Of a DNA stretch of 64,000 nucleotides, positions 46,796 through 57,400 are shown in pieces. The stretch spans positions 71,598,403-71,662,402 of the forward strand of contig CM064426.1 of the NCBI GenBank assembly GCA_032690845.1, given 5' to 3'. Source of the DNA: Eleusine coracana subsp. coracana. Its lineage: Eukaryota; Streptophyta; Magnoliopsida; Poales; Poaceae. How positions within the stretch are numbered: position 1 is the first letter of the stretch; each line of letters starts with the position of its first letter. The translations under genes were made by a program, and so were the position numbers. Below the pieces are notes generated by a model. It searched no databases and had not been told where the DNA came from. It saw only the letters and a list, made by a program, of their open reading frames with translations.

Positions 46796-48112
46796 CTTTT
46801 TTTTTCTTTTTTCGAAAGACCCGGACATTGTCCGGCATTGCATTAATAAAAGGAGAATAGAGTTTTACATACACGAGTAGCGCAGGTTACAACATTTCCC
46901 TTAGCGGTTAGACCAAACGCCAAGGCATGGTTACATTTTTCAGATTACTCGTGATGTTCTAAAACTCCAGGCGCCGCAAGCCCATTTGCTCTTGCTGTCA
47001 TTCAGTTCCTTGCTTTGTCTTGGATGGTTGAGGTGAGGCTTTGCAAGGAGGTGTTCTTGTTCCTAAAAATTATGTTGCACCTTTCGTTCTAGAGCATCCA
47101 TACCGTGAGCATTGTTATCGATGCGAGCTCTTTTACAATGAGGGTGGACGATGTACTACTCACTCTTGCTGCATACCATTCATCAATGGAGGCAGAACCT
47201 GTCGTTGTCCATGTTTTCGGTTTGAGAGATTGCTGGTGTGCCCATTGGCCTATTGAAGCATATAGTTGTTTGGAGAATGGGCAATCAATGAAGAGGTGTT
47301 CCGGTGTTTCAAGATTTCTTTCGCAAAGAGTACAGAAATACTGGTTTAGCCATCCACGATGTTATAGTCGGTCGGCAGTCCAAATGCGATGCTACAGTAG
47401 GAGCCATAGGAATACCTTGACTCGCGGCAGTGCCCAGTGGTGCCAGAGTGTTTTGGGCAGGTTGGAGGTCGCGCTGCCATGGAATTGAATTTGGTATGCG
47501 GATTTGGTAGTATATTCCCCTGACTGTGTCTGTGTCCAGGTGATGGTGTCTTCATCTGCATCTAGCAGGTTAAGGTCTGCTTCCTCAATCATCTCCCAAA
47601 GCTTGAAATAGTCATTGAGGACGGCGTGGTTTAGGTTGTAGGCGATGTCACGAATCCATTTGTCATCTGTGATTGCATCGGCCACTATTCTGTTTTTGTG
47701 GCGGCTGTGCTTGTATAGGTCCGGAAAAATTGCTGCCGGTGATGTTCCTTGCAACCAGCTAGAGGTCCAGAAGATCGTCTTCCGTCCGTTATGAACTGTG
47801 ACCCTTGTTGTTGCTGTGAAAAGGGCAATGTCGATCGCATCGACCGGCAGCTCTGTGCCGATCCAAAGTTGGCCTAGCTGGGTCCAAGAGTACCAAAGCC
47901 ACCGTAGTTTCAGTGCCCGACCAAACTTTTTTAGGTTGTGTAAACCTAAGCCTCCATATTTGATCAGTCGCGTCACCTTGATCCATGACATCTTGCACTT
48001 GCCACTGTGCAATTCTTTGGTTCCTGCCCAGACGAAGCGACGACGGATTTTGTAGTGGTCACTATGTATGGCGAGAATAGGGGGCTGCAAGTTGTAGCAG
48101 GCACTGCAGAGT
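46796..48112 (-). mobile_element. L1-type LINE fragment, C-terminal ORF2 (zf-RVT region)
   Basis: On the minus strand from 48090, a frame of about 230 codons reads LAIHSDHYKIRRRFVWAG, CKMSWIKVTRLIKYGGLGLH, TRVTVHNGRKTIFW, then LPKTLWHHWALPRVKVFLWL, the characteristic region between the reverse transcriptase and the zinc-knuckle zf-RVT of plant L1 LINEs. After a frame break it continues with CTLCERNLETPEHLFIDCPF. A T-rich tract at about 46797-46816 on the plus strand is the poly-A tail of this minus-strand element. It is 5'-truncated and not functional. Confidence 0.8.
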
Positions 48113-48158
48113 GCACATGTCCTGTTTGTCTGTTTTGTTCTCAGAGCTCCTGTATGTG

Positions 48159-49147
48159 TATGTGATTGGTTGATTGGTCTAGTTCTAGCCTGGCTAGAAT
48201 CTAAGCCAGGCTAGTCTAAACCAAGCTAAAGTAATACAATTGCTCCATTTTACTCATTGTTTGGTTGGCTGCATAACTTAGTCTGTATTGCAAAAGCCTG
48301 TATTTGGTGGTTTGCCTTGTCTTGGATATAGTCACCGCTTCTTAGCACTGGTCAGTTTATTAAAAACTTAGATCCGAGCTCAGATCTCAATTCTCGATTG
48401 CAGTGTGCAGATTTGTAAATAAGAAAAAAAAAAGGATAAAATAAAATAAATTTGGTACTTCAATCCAGATTTCAGGATCCTTCGCATCCAATTTGATGCT
48501 TCAATCTAACAAAGGGGAACAAAATCATGATATATAAATCCAATCCACACCGTTCGAATCCTATCAATTTGGCTTCGATTGAAAACATGGAGCTACAGAT
48601 GAGAAGGCTGACGACAGCACAATGACCCTTGATGCTGCAATCTCACAGCGGTGCAGCCGTCTTGCTCCGCCCAAGCATCGATCTGCTTCCTGTGCAACCG
48701 TCTGCTTCCAGCGCGCCACCCATATATGGATCTGAGACCTTCAGACCTGCGGTGGCACCCATGGAGCCCAGACCTGTGGTTGCACCCATGGAGCTCGAGT
48801 ACGCCCATGGAACTGGGGTCCACGGCGGCAACTGGAGCCCAATTGGCTACGACACTGCGCATGGGAGCTCATTCCTGGACAGCGACCACGAAGCTTCGTC
48901 TTGGAGACGGAGGTGAGTATACGAGTGGTGAGGGGAGTTGTCACGGGCGCCAGCAACATGCTTATGCAAGCCTGGCTTGCTGGAAACGCTCGTGAATCGC
49001 GTTTCCAGCAATGCAGGCTGCAGCGGTGCTTTTGCACATGGTAAGCCAAGCTAAGAACTCGTGCAGACAACCAAACATAGGAAAAAGATGTTTTGCTGCA
49101 CTACCTAAGCCTGGCTACAGCCTAAAGCAGGAAACCAAACACACCCA
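48159..49147. mobile_element. Non-autonomous TIR element family C, copy 1
   Basis: The left end is GTATGTGATTGGTTGATTGG, and the right end reads, inverted, CTATGGGTGTGTTTGGTTTCC. Subterminal AGCCTGGCTAG-type words occur at both ends. The same ends and subterminal motifs occur in the element at 57401-58468. The central GC-rich part gives overlapping frames on both strands with no recognisable domain. The target duplication could not be fixed. Confidence 0.5.
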
Positions 49148-49598
49148 TAGTGACCAGTAGAAGCCCAAATGGTTGGTTAACCCTGAGCCTAATCCCTATC
49201 CCAACAATTAAGTAGCCAGCTTTCTGTAACAGAATAGCTAGTTCGATTGCATAAACAAATAAGTTTGCATGCGTACCTGCACTCAACACTAGCATATAAC
49301 ATCTATATTCATTATTATTTTTTCTATCTTACCAGCGGCCATTAGCAGTAAGTTAGCTAATAATTACACCACAATAGATATGGATTGTACGAGGGCAATA
49401 TAGATCATTTCTTTATTTAACCGTGATGGCCATATTTCCCATTCAACAAGTAACTTCCAAGCCCCAACAAAACCCAGAGTCATTTGCTTTTATATTATTT
49501 TATTTATTTATTTTTATTTATCGATTTGCTAGATTTCTTGCTATGTGATTGCTTATGTGATAATTTATTTAACTACGGTAGAGTACGAGGAGGTCGTA

Positions 49599-52500
49599 AC
49601 TCCGCCTATGTTGAGTCTCAATATAGCCAGTCCCAAGCCTGGGTAAAGGAGGAGGGTTGTGTTAGGTTTGGCAAACCAACGTCAAAAACCCAGCCACTCA
49701 AATGGATATGAAACCCATAAGAAATTCGTTGGGGCGTAACCCTCTTAGCGACGCGCTACATCGGAACCCGGGTGTGGTGTCAAATGGGCAAGGGCCGGGT
49801 CGTCACAACCTTAGTGGCGCGTCGTATCGTGACCTGGGTACGATGAATAGTGAGCAAGGGTCGGGTCGTCGCAACCTTAGTGGCGCGCTACATCTACGCC
49901 CGGGTGTGGTGAAAAATGAGCAAGGGTCTTCGCACTTTCCTCGACGGGTGCGAAGGGTAAGAAAGTTAGCCGAGCCAACTAGGATTCGTCTAGGGAGTTG
50001 GAACGTAGGGTCCCTAACAGGCAAGTTACGAGAGCTAGTCGATGTGGCAACTAGGAGGCGTGTAAATATCCTATGTGTTCAAGAGACTAAATGGAAGGGC
50101 CAGAAGGCGAAGGAGGTGGAGAATACGGGCTACAAGCTTTGGTACACGGGTACAACATCGGGTAGAAATGGTGTAGGCATCTTGATCGACAGGAGCCTTA
50201 AGGATGGAGTCGTAGATGTTAGGAGGCACGGGGACCGGATTATCCTTGTTCGGCTGATAGTTGGAGATTCGGCTTTAAATGTGATCAGTGCATATGCCCC
50301 TCAGGTAGGTCTTAATGAGAGCATCAAGAATCAGTTTTGGGAAGATTTAGATAGCATGGTTAGTGGCATACCTATCAGTGAGAAGCTTTTCATAGGAGGA
50401 GACCTTAACGGCCATGTGGGGACGTCTAATGTAGGGTTCGAGCGGGTCCATGGGGGGTTCGGGTATGGTAGTAGGAATCAGGAGGGGGTGGATATACTTA
50501 ATTGGGCGCTAGCTTATGACTTGTTGGTAGCGAATACCATATTTAGGAAGAGGGAATCCCATCTAGTGACCTTTAGAAGTGCACAACACTCGAGCCAAAT
50601 CGACTTTATCCTTGCCAGGAGGGAGGACAGGCGTGCTTGCTTGGACTGTAGGGTGATACCTGGGGAGTGTGTCGTCACTCAACATAAGCTTGTGATGGCG
50701 GATTTTCGTTTTCGGGTACGGGTATACAGGGACAAACGTACCAAAACCGCGAGAACGAAGTGGTGGAAGTTTAGAGGGGAGCTGGCGCAAACTTTTAAAG
50801 AGAGGATGCTAGGAGAGGGACCCTGGGAGGAAGGAGAAGGACCAGATGACATGTGGCTAAAAATGGCAACATGTGTTCGGAAGGTAGCCTCAGAAGTGTT
50901 TGGCGTGAGTAGAGGAGGCAAACAAGAAGCAAAAGACACCTGGTGGTGGAATGATAAGGTGCAAAGGGCTATCAAGGAGAAGAAGGAGTGTTTCAAACGC
51001 CTACATCTTGACAAGAGTGCAACCAACATAGAAGGCTATAAAATAGCCAAGAGGGCTGCAAAACGAGCAGTGAGTGTAGCAAAGGGTCAGGCATATGATA
51101 ACCTTTATCAGCGACTAGGCACGAAGGAAGGAGAGAAGGACATCTATCGGATGGCTAGGATCCGTGAGCGGAAGACGAGGGACATCAACCAAATCAAATG
51201 TATCAAGGATGGGGTAGACCGACTCCTGGTGAGAGATGAGGAGATCAAGGACAGATGGCGAGAGTACTTTGATAAGTTGTTTAACGGAGAGGAGGAAGGT
51301 CCTATACTTGAGTTGGATGACTCATTTGATGATAACAACAGACGCTTTGTGAGAAGAATTCAGGAGACAGAGATAGAGGAAGCTTTGAAGAGGATGAAGA
51401 GTGGTAAAGCGATGGGCCCTGATGGTATCCCCATCGAAGTATGGAGATGCTTAGGTGCCAGAGCCATAGTATGGTTAACTAAGCTTTTTAACCTCATCTT
51501 TCGGTCAAACAAGATGCCGGAAGAATGGAGGAGGAGTATAGTAGTACCGATCTTCAAGAACAAGGGAGATGTTCAAAGTTGTACTAACTATCGTGGGATT
51601 AAGTTGATGAGCCATACGATGAAGCTCTGGGAGAGAATCATCGAGCATCGTCTAAGAAGAGTGACAAGTGTGACGCAAAACCAGTTTGGGTTCATGCCTG
51701 GAAGATCAACCATGGAGGCGATTTTCTTAATGCGACAATTGATGGAGAGATATCGGGAGCAAAAGAAGGACTTACACATGGTCTTTATTGACCTCGAGAA
51801 GGCATATGACAAAGTGCCAAGAAGTGTCATGTGGTGGGCCTTGGAGAAGCACAAAGTCCCAACTAAGTATATTACCCTCATCAAGGATATGTACAGGGAC
51901 GCGAGGACGTGTGTTCGGACATGTGATGGCGATACCAATGACTTTCCGATTAAAATAGGACTACACCAAGGATCAGCATTGAGCCCTTATTTATTTGCTT
52001 TAGTGATGGACGAGGTCACACGAGAAATACAGAGTGATGTCCCTTGGTGTATGCTCTTTGCTGATGATGTGGTGTTAGTTGACGAGAGTAGGGATGGGGT
52101 TAATAGGAAGTTGGAGCTGTGGAGGCACACATTAGAGTGCAAGGGTTTCAGACTTAGTAGGGCCAAGACCGAGTATATGATGTGCGAGTTTAGCGTGACT
52201 AGACATGAGGATGGAGACGTTAGCCTTAATGGACAATTGGTGGCCAAGAAGGATACATTTCGTTATTTAGGATCGATGTTGCAAAAGGACGGTGACATCG
52301 ATGAAGATGTTAGGCATAGAATTTCAGCCGGCTGGTTGAAATGGCGTCAAGCATCCGGCGTCTTATGCGACAAGAGGGTGCCACAAAAGCTAAAAGGTAA
52401 ATTCTATAGGACGACAATTCGTCCGGCGATGTTATACGGTGCTGAGTGCTGGCCTACGAAAAGACGACATGTTCAACAACTAAGTGTAGCAGAGATGCGT

Positions 52501-52914
52501 ATGTTGCGTTGGTTTTGCGGGCATACAAGAAGAGACCGAATACGGAATGAAGATATCCGGGACAGGATAGGAGTGGCACCTATCGAGGAGAAATTGGTTC
52601 AACATCGGTTGAGATGGTTCGGACATGTCCAACGGAGACCTCCGGAGGCGCCGGTATGTAGTGGGGTTCTAAAGAGAGATGCTAATGTTAAGAGAGGTAG
52701 AGGTCGACCTAACTTGACTTGGGACGAGTCGGTTAAGAGAGACCTGAAGGCGTGGGATATCCCTAAGGAGCTAGCTATGGATAGGAGTGCTTGGAGACTA
52801 GCAATAGACGTGCCGGAACCGTGATTCTCTTCTTTTTTGGGTTCCCATGGGTTTCATCTCTAGCCTACCCCAACTTGCTTGGGATAAAAAGGCTTTGTTG
52901 TTGTTGTTGTTGTT
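49599..52914 (+). mobile_element. Full-length RTE-clade LINE with 21-bp target duplication
   Basis: The element begins ACTCCGCCTATGTTGAGTC and ends in CAACTTGCTTGGGATAAAAA, GGCTTTG and a (TTG)n tail. Plant RTE LINEs end in such short microsatellites rather than poly-A. The 21 bases at 49578-49598 are repeated exactly at 52915-52935, a target-site duplication. One long ORF fills the element. The intact frame and exact duplication suggest a fairly recent insertion. The surrounding sequence continues across the insertion and resembles the noncoding part of an LTR retrotransposon. Confidence 0.92.
49702..52824 (+). CDS. RTE LINE polyprotein: AP-type endonuclease and reverse transcriptase
   Basis: Uninterrupted 1040-residue ORF from ATG 49702. 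After a repetitive N terminus, an apurinic/apyrimidinic-type endonuclease covers about residues 92-320 (RLGSWNVGSLTGK, CVQETKWKG, SAYAPQVG, IGGDLNGHVG, SQIDFILARR). The reverse transcriptase spans about 555-820 (MGPDGIPIEVW, NYRGIKLMSHTMKLWERI, FIDLEKAYDKVPR, QGSALSPYLFALVMDE, and the catalytic FADD in MLFADDVVLVDE). The C terminus has the RTE-specific RWFGHVQRRP motif. All catalytic motifs I looked for are present and there are no internal stops, so the protein could be functional; transcription is unknown. Confidence 0.92.
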   Translation: MDMKPIRNSLGRNPLSDALHRNPGVVSNGQGPGRHNLSGASYRDLGTMNSEQGSGRRNLSGALHLRPGVVKNEQGSSHFPRRVRRVRKLAEPTRIRLGSWNVGSLTGKLRELVDVATRRRVNILCVQETKWKGQKAKEVENTGYKLWYTGTTSGRNGVGILIDRSLKDGVVDVRRHGDRIILVRLIVGDSALNVISAYAPQVGLNESIKNQFWEDLDSMVSGIPISEKLFIGGDLNGHVGTSNVGFERVHGGFGYGSRNQEGVDILNWALAYDLLVANTIFRKRESHLVTFRSAQHSSQIDFILARREDRRACLDCRVIPGECVVTQHKLVMADFRFRVRVYRDKRTKTARTKWWKFRGELAQTFKERMLGEGPWEEGEGPDDMWLKMATCVRKVASEVFGVSRGGKQEAKDTWWWNDKVQRAIKEKKECFKRLHLDKSATNIEGYKIAKRAAKRAVSVAKGQAYDNLYQRLGTKEGEKDIYRMARIRERKTRDINQIKCIKDGVDRLLVRDEEIKDRWREYFDKLFNGEEEGPILELDDSFDDNNRRFVRRIQETEIEEALKRMKSGKAMGPDGIPIEVWRCLGARAIVWLTKLFNLIFRSNKMPEEWRRSIVVPIFKNKGDVQSCTNYRGIKLMSHTMKLWERIIEHRLRRVTSVTQNQFGFMPGRSTMEAIFLMRQLMERYREQKKDLHMVFIDLEKAYDKVPRSVMWWALEKHKVPTKYITLIKDMYRDARTCVRTCDGDTNDFPIKIGLHQGSALSPYLFALVMDEVTREIQSDVPWCMLFADDVVLVDESRDGVNRKLELWRHTLECKGFRLSRAKTEYMMCEFSVTRHEDGDVSLNGQLVAKKDTFRYLGSMLQKDGDIDEDVRHRISAGWLKWRQASGVLCDKRVPQKLKGKFYRTTIRPAMLYGAECWPTKRRHVQQLSVAEMRMLRWFCGHTRRDRIRNEDIRDRIGVAPIEEKLVQHRLRWFGHVQRRPPEAPVCSGVLKRDANVKRGRGRPNLTWDESVKRDLKAWDIPKELAMDRSAWRLAIDVPEP

Positions 52915-52935
52915 GTAGAGTACGAGGAGGTCGTA

Positions 52936-54420
52936 CCAAGAGGTCCAGATGAGGTCGAAGAAGAAAACGTCAGTGCCACTAATCAAGAAGGCAAGTCACA
53001 CTCCAACTGATCATGCAACACCTATGTTTACATTGATTATTGTTTGCATATACATCATACTTGATTTAGAAGTGGTCTTAGAATCACTTAATAAATATGA
53101 TAGAGGTGCCAAGCTACGGTATGCATGAAATGGCCAACCTATCCACCTCAGCCCGATAAACCAAGTTATAAACTTAGCTCGAAGTGACACTATTAGCTAG
53201 AGGGGATGAACAATAGGATAAGGTTTTAATCTTGGGCTATCACTGGTGTGGCAAATATCATAATTTGTGGGATGGATGGTTGTTAAGCTAAGGAGGGGTT
53301 GTGACTAGATGCACATGTACCTTTGTGGTTATGTGACAGTCGCCCTATACAAAAAACTTGAGAGGTAGTTGATGAAGTCAAGATAACATAGTTCTCGTCT
53401 ATTCATATGGACCGTGAGACCCTCTTACGGACATGATTGATAACAGTCCTAGAACAGGATACCCGAGGCAGCCTATGTAAGCTCGAACCAGACAAGGATA
53501 ATTCTGTATTCGTGTCTAAGATGGGAAATGGCGTGTCCCAGAGTAGGTGATGAGAAGAGAATGATATGGAGAGGAATGTATGGGGTGTTCTGTTGTGCTA
53601 CTGTATATCGACATATTGTCCTTTACAAAGTACATATTGAGTACATCCTATGGGTAAAGTTGGGCAGGCTTTGCAGAGTCCAATTTGAATCATTCGAGTG
53701 TGTCATGCTTCCGATTAATGAAGCTATGTTTACTATTTCTTCATGATAATGGTATGATTAAATTGGATGGTGGATGATAATGTTGTTACTACCGTGAAGC
53801 CTAATTACTGATCATGTTGCTACTTATTAATTATGAATCTTGAGATATAAATGCTACTCTAATGTTGTTAGATTATTCACTAATCACATTCCTTGATAAT
53901 ATATGTGCATAATATGTTAACGTCTATTCCCTATATTTCTACCTTTCCGTGTGGCTTGCTGAGTATGAAAGTACTTACTTTCTCTTAATATGACATCAGT
54001 TGGAGAAGATGAGTCTGGAGGAGAGTCCGTTGATGATAGTTGGGCTAATAAGTACTATGTCGATGATCTTACGTTTTAGAGCGTTCATATACTCAAGCAT
54101 TTGTGTGTTTGATAGTTCTTTTATAGTCTTTCGACGTTGTGCTTGGGTAGTACAATAGTTTGTGAAACACTTTGGGTATCTAGCTTTGTATTCTAAGTGT
54201 GTATGAACTAAAATTTGGACCTATATGTAATTTATATGAGCCGGTTTGCATTAATATCCTCCTGTGTGCAACTTTGTGTCTAGTAAAGTTGCATTTCTTG
54301 TGGTTCATGAAATGGGCCCGTCACACTGCAGTTATTACGCTTAAATCATTTTTAGAGTTTTGTATCTTAGGAATAGTATGAACAATATATAGAGCACCTC
54401 TGAACGGGACCAGTGTCATC
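52936..54420. mobile_element. LTR-retrotransposon-like noncoding remnant, interrupted by the RTE element
   Basis: The sequence either side of the RTE insertion is continuous (about 49480-49598, then 52936 onward). Stretches such as TTGGAGAAGATGAGTCTGGAGG, GAGTCCGTTGATGATAG and AAGTACTATGTCGATGA, with GAGTACGAGGAGG before them, resemble the internal noncoding region of grass Gypsy-type elements. No gag or pol frame remains. The family assignment is from memory and tentative. Confidence 0.4.
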
Positions 54421-54424
54421 GCCA

Positions 54425-54700
54425 CACTATAAGAAATGTGTGGCTTTTTCATGTATTTGGTATGACAATAACTCATAATGTCATTATATCATCTAGTTTA
54501 TGATGTTATATTTTAGTCACTTTGATTTTGTGACAATAAAAAATTGTATGGCATAAACAACGTCATACATGTAGTCAAAGTTTATGCAATGACGATATTT
54601 ATTATGTCATAGAGACATTTTCTATGTCATAAAGTATAATTTATAAATGTAATTAACTAATGACACTCTTTGTATGTTACAAAATATTTAGTTTATTAAT
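54425..54700. mobile_element. CACTA transposon terminus
   Basis: CACTATAAGAAATGTGTGG starts at 54425 and is followed by many subterminal copies of ATGTCAT / ATGACG-type words (CATAATGTCATTATAT, TTATGTCATAGAG, CTATGTCATAAAG). Terminal CACTA plus subterminal repeats is diagnostic of CACTA elements. I found no opposite terminus in the window, so this is probably a truncated copy. From 54700 to 55540 the sequence is AT-rich with no gene. Confidence 0.55.
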
Positions 54701-55542
54701 CCATGTGGGTCAATCAAGTAGTTCAGAAAAATCAGGCAAAAAGTAAAAGATTATCCTAGACTGTACAACAGCATCACCCGATATCGAGACAATTAATAAT
54801 ATATTCTCCTTCCCAATTGGACTTCTCCAAATATCCTCCTTATCAAGTTTCTTAAGAAAATGTCCTAAGATTCCATAAAATATTTATGAAATATGCTAAA
54901 TGTGCCACATCATCCATTTTAAGTTGTCAAATCATCTCCTTTTGTATTATGATGTGGCAAACTAGAATTGAAAAGACACTTTTACCCAACCTTATTCGAA
55001 TAGATTTTAAACAAATAACAAATTCAAATCAATTTCAAATTTCATAAATTTGAATTTAAAAAATTTGACTAGATTCTATGAAACTATATTACCTCAATAC
55101 ATTATCTGAATATGCTAAATTTATTTCATAAGTGATGCATTTTTTTCTAAACCGATTGTGTTCAGCACTAAGAGAGAGAAATTATATAAGGCATGTGGAT
55201 CCCATCTTGCTGTAGCCAACAATCCATGCCCCATACTTGAAAATAGTTAACCGCCATAACACACAATAGGGGTAGATCAACTACGGCCCATAATATACAC
55301 CAACATTATGAATATGAAGAAATGCATATTATTAAGGATTGACCATACTATACAATTATATAGGTTTAGTCTATCTACACATTATGTGAAATGTATGTTT
55401 AGCTCTTAGTCTTAGTACCTAAAAATAAAAGTTGGAAATTTAAAATATGAGACGTTGAAGAATAGAGACCATGAAAGTTTGTTTTTACTATAATATCAAC
55501 ATAAATAGAAAACTATGAAAAATAATATGATTATTTTATAAT

Positions 55543-56403
55543 GGGTAAATTCCTTTAGTACCATTGAAAACTCTCATGGTCCCTTGAACATCAGTACAAA
55601 AACTCTAATCCCGTCCATGCCAGCTTTCTTAAACTTTTCCCCCGTTTAACGTCAAATTTTCAATAACAACAACTTCACAAAGCAGCAAAAAGACCCTTTT
55701 GCCCACCTTGTCTTCAACCTTGAGCCTAGCCCCACCATCGTCACCGCCCTGGACGCCATCGTGACCTCCGCCCGCCATCGCGCCCACATGCATACCACCT
55801 CATCTCGTCCCTTTAGACCCCCAACATCACCCCACTGCTTCTCAATGTGATAAATCGATCCTGGAGTGCCGCCTACTCCCCACGGCTGCAGATCCATCCC
55901 GACGAGCGTCGCCACCATGAAGGTGGAGCTGCCCCACCTCCAGTTGGCCAAACTGGATGACCCGCTTGTCAGTCGCATCTTCATCGACGCCGGCTTTCGC
56001 AGTGCCAACATCAAGCTCGCCATCCTCTACCCTGTGTTGCCCGTCCCATTCCTCGCTCCCACGTGCGCCTACCATCCGCTCTTCCTCTGCAGCTCCGTGA
56101 TGACAGCAGACAATGCTGACGTCCCATCGGCCGCGCCAAGCACCATAGCGGTGGCAGGGGGAAGAAGTGTTGCAGAAACGTTGGGATCCTCTCCCGAGGG
56201 CGCGATCCTATGCTCGTCGGCGGGGCTAGGCTTAAGGTTGAAGACAAGGTGGGTATTCCTGAAGCCATCGTTACTGAAAATTTGACGGCAATGGCATTGA
56301 CGGAGAAAAAGTTTAGTAAACCTGGCGTGAATAGGATTAGAGTTTTTACGGTGGCGTTTAAGGGATCAGGAGAGTTTTCAATGGCGCTGAAAAATTTATA
56401 CCC
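55543..56403. mobile_element. Pack-MULE with long TIRs and 9-bp target duplication
   Basis: The left TIR spans about 55543-55661 and the right TIR about 56276-56403. Both start GGGTA and share CCATTGAAAACTCTC, AAAAACTCTAATCC and CGTCAAATTTTC in inverted orientation. The 9 bases TTTTATAAT flank both sides (55534-55542 and 56404-56412). Long TIRs with a 9-bp duplication define a Mutator-like element. The 0.6-kb interior has no transposase but carries captured gene sequence, so it is a Pack-MULE. Confidence 0.88.
55840..56222 (+). pseudogene. Captured SMXL/D53-like (double Clp-N) gene fragment inside the Pack-MULE
   Basis: The plus strand encodes VKVELPHLQLAKLDDPLVSR-like sequence (here MKVELPHLQLAKLDDPLVSR), then IFIDAGFRSANIKLAIL, PLFLCSSVMTADNADVPSA and GRSVAETL. 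This order matches the region after the Clp-N repeats of grass SMAX1-like/D53-class proteins, as remembered (ELxHLVLAILDDPVVSRVF, AGFRSxDIKxAIL, LFLCSF, DADVPSPAG, RRIAE). SMXL proteins are repressors in strigolactone and karrikin signalling. Only about 100 codons are present, with substitutions and indels, and upstream stops in the same frame, so no functional protein is expected. Antisense transcripts are conceivable. Confidence 0.65.
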
Positions 56404-56639
56404 TTTTATAATTCTTAAAACGTACATGTAGTACTACAGATATGTCTATTGTTATGGAAAATCAGATGACACCAGCCAAGGGAGAAAATGAAATTTGCAA
56501 ACAATCTTAACGTACAGGCAGCAGAGAATAACGGAAAGAGAGGACATGGAATGGAAGAACTTCACACCCACAGCACAAGAATCCTTGAGTCTACAGCAGG
56601 CAGCTTCACGAGGCACGGCGCCGCCCTATCCTTGCAGCA

Positions 56640-57092
56640 CCCACTGTCGACGCTCGTCCCGCGTGAGCCCCTTGTTATGCGTCTGGAACCACTGCGCCGG
56701 GATGCGCATCTCCTGCCTCAGCATACAGCAGGTGGAGGCACACGTCCAGATTGTGGAACTCCTGCATCTGCATGTCATAGCCCTGTCGGCTGTCTCAGGT
56801 GCTTCGATGCAGTGACGTCCAGCACGAGCGCGTCGTCAAGGCCTTGCCCAGCAGCAGGGATAAGGGGAGCACGAGGAGCGGCAGCCACGGCACCACGTCG
56901 CTACGGACGACGACGCGCAGCGCAGGACGCTGATGCAAGACACGGGAACGTCAAGTGCGGCGAGGACGGCCAGCGTGCCGCCGGGGCTATGGCCCGTGAC
57001 TTTGACGCAGACCTCTCCGCGCTCGTTGCGGAAGTGTGGGTCCCTCGTTCTGCTGTTGCCATACTGGTGGCGAGCATTCCGACATAACACGC
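56640..57092 (-). pseudogene. Phospholipase A1-II-like fragment, P2 (C-terminal half)
   Basis: Minus-strand frames read NERGEVCVKVTGHSPGGTLAV, LAALDVPVSC and, after a frame break, a tail containing EMRIPAQWFQTHNKGLTRDE. Plant phospholipase A1-II proteins have TGHSLGGTLA at the nucleophile and end with a similar motif (LRDELxIPxxWxQxxNKGMV). Here Leu in GHSLG is replaced by Pro and the frame is broken, so this is a pseudogene. Confidence 0.6.
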
Positions 57093-57179
57093 CGCTCTAC
57101 ACGCGCGGCGAGGCCCTGCCAGGCAAGTGCGTAGGTTGAGCGCGTCTGACCAAAACAGCCCAGCCCACTTGTTGACGAG

Positions 57180-57392
57180 GCCGTCGTGGCCCGATGCGCG
57201 GCACGGAGAAGGTGACGGCCCGAACGGGAACGTCGGGGTGCGCCACGGCGACGGTGTAGCGCGCGGCGAGGAGGGCCAGCACGCTGCCCAGGCCGTGGCC
57301 CGTGACGGTCATGCGGACCTTGTCGGGCCGCGCTCGTCGCGGAAGTGTGGGCCACCAGCCGGCGACCTGCTCCCGGGCGCTTCACTTGCCGT
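57180..57392 (-). pseudogene. Phospholipase A1-II-like fragment, P3 (nucleophile region, Ser replaced by Gly)
   Basis: The minus strand reads SAREQVAGWWPTLPRRARPD, KVRMTVTGHGLGSVLALLAA, then HPDVPVRAVTFSVPRIG. The family motif GHSLG is GHGLG here, so the catalytic serine is lost. The fragment begins only a few bases from the TIR element at 57401-58468; the N-terminal part of a related gene (P4) lies on the other side of that element, in the same orientation. Confidence 0.65.
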
Positions 57393-57400
57393 AGCCGTAG

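Noticed and set aside
48545..48570. tRNA-like GTTCGAATCC word
   Set aside because: No acceptor stem, D arm or anticodon arm could be found around it.
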